From contig URUF01000051.1 in NCBI GenBank assembly GCA_900550955.1, forward strand, positions 1-12,822: a stretch of DNA of 12,822 nt, read 5' to 3'. Shown here piece by piece: positions 12,654 to 12,822 of the stretch (position 1 is its first letter; each line of letters opens with the position of its first letter). The position numbers and the translations under genes were made by a program. Source of the stretch: an uncultured Eubacteriales bacterium. GTDB lineage: Bacteria; Bacillota; Clostridia; Christensenellales; Aristaeellaceae. The notes below the pieces were generated by a model. The model had not been told where the DNA came from. It saw only the letters and a program-made list of their open reading frames with translations, and searched no databases.

Positions 12654-12738
12654 GCGGGCGTGGCGGAATGGCAGACGCGCCAGACTTAGGATCTGGTGCC
12701 CTAGTGGCGTATGGGTTCAAGTCCCTTCGCCCGCACCA
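12654..12738 (+). tRNA. tRNA-Leu (anticodon UAG)
   Basis: An 85-base class II tRNA. The acceptor arms GCGGGCG (12654-12660) and CGCCCGC (12728-12734) pair fully, with discriminator A and an encoded CCA. The anticodon stem CCAGA/TCTGG holds loop CTTAGGA, giving anticodon TAG at 12687-12689. A long variable arm (TGCCCTAGTGGCGT) supports leucine. The T-loop is TTCAAGT. The T-stem (ATGGG against CCCTT) contains one T-T mismatch, a position that is already wobble-paired in some related tRNAs. Confidence 0.96.
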
Positions 12739-12769
12739 CTTATCCGGGTAAAAGAATGGAACGGATCAT

Positions 12770-12822
12770 GCGGTAGTAGCTCAGTGGTAGAGTGCCACCT
12801 TGCCAAGGTGGATGTCGCGAGT
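12770..12822 (+). tRNA. tRNA-Gly (anticodon GCC), cut by window edge
   Basis: Begins GCGGTAGTAGCTCAGTGGTA, a normal acceptor and D-arm start. The anticodon stem CCACC/GGTGG encloses TTGCCAA, giving anticodon GCC at 12802-12804. The window ends at the start of the T-arm, so the 3' part is not visible. It follows tRNA-Leu after 31 bases, probably in the same transcript. Confidence 0.93.

Overview
The window reads as two unlike pieces. Bases 1 to about 1,660 carry the start of a CE15-like glucuronoyl esterase (minus), a nitroreductase with a large internal deletion (plus), an HdeD-type membrane protein (plus) and the C-terminal end of what looks like a uracil/hypoxanthine-DNA glycosylase (minus). 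These genes have weak or no Shine-Dalgarno sites, and their content recalls polysaccharide-degrading Verrucomicrobiota or Lentisphaerota. From about 1,690 onward nearly every gene has a strong AGGAGG-type site and the genes are Clostridia-like (Bacillota). Examples are L21-Prp-L27 with a cleavable L27 leader, short-form SAH hydrolase, DUF554 and MetNIQ. The two parts meet inside one open frame that fuses the end of MetQ to the glycosylase tail. I read this as a chimeric join or a rearrangement. Both taxonomic guesses are inference.

Layout of the Clostridia-like part. metN-metI-metQ (minus, 4202 to about 1690) encodes a methionine-type ABC importer. It lies behind a sigma-A promoter, a 26-codon leader peptide very rich in Met and Cys, and a strong intrinsic terminator, which together look like a ribosome-mediated attenuator. 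Next comes a module of a ribbon-helix-helix regulator (minus) divergent from two tandem paralogous small genes (plus). A near-perfect 21-bp palindrome lies between the -35 and -10 boxes of the paralogs' promoter, and the first paralog has a -1 frameshift. A DUF554 membrane protein and adenosylhomocysteinase follow on minus. The ahcY terminator lies inside the convergent second paralog.

Upstream of these is the ribosomal operon rplU-prp-rpmA (minus), with its own promoter, structured leader and terminator. Upstream of that, rluB is followed by three unrecognised or divergent genes: a protein with a Lys/Ala-rich tail, a two-helix membrane protein whose C-terminus resembles a GrpE tail, and an Hsp70-like ATPase with a membrane hairpin in place of a normal substrate-binding domain. 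They could form a membrane-bound Hsp70-like chaperone or scaffold system. The right edge holds a tRNA-Leu(UAG) and a cut-off tRNA-Gly(GCC) behind a plus-strand promoter that diverges from the rluB promoter.

The best candidates for undescribed biology are the Met/Cys leader attenuator before metNIQ, the Hsp70-like/membrane/Lys-rich cluster, and the RHH-operator-paralog module.
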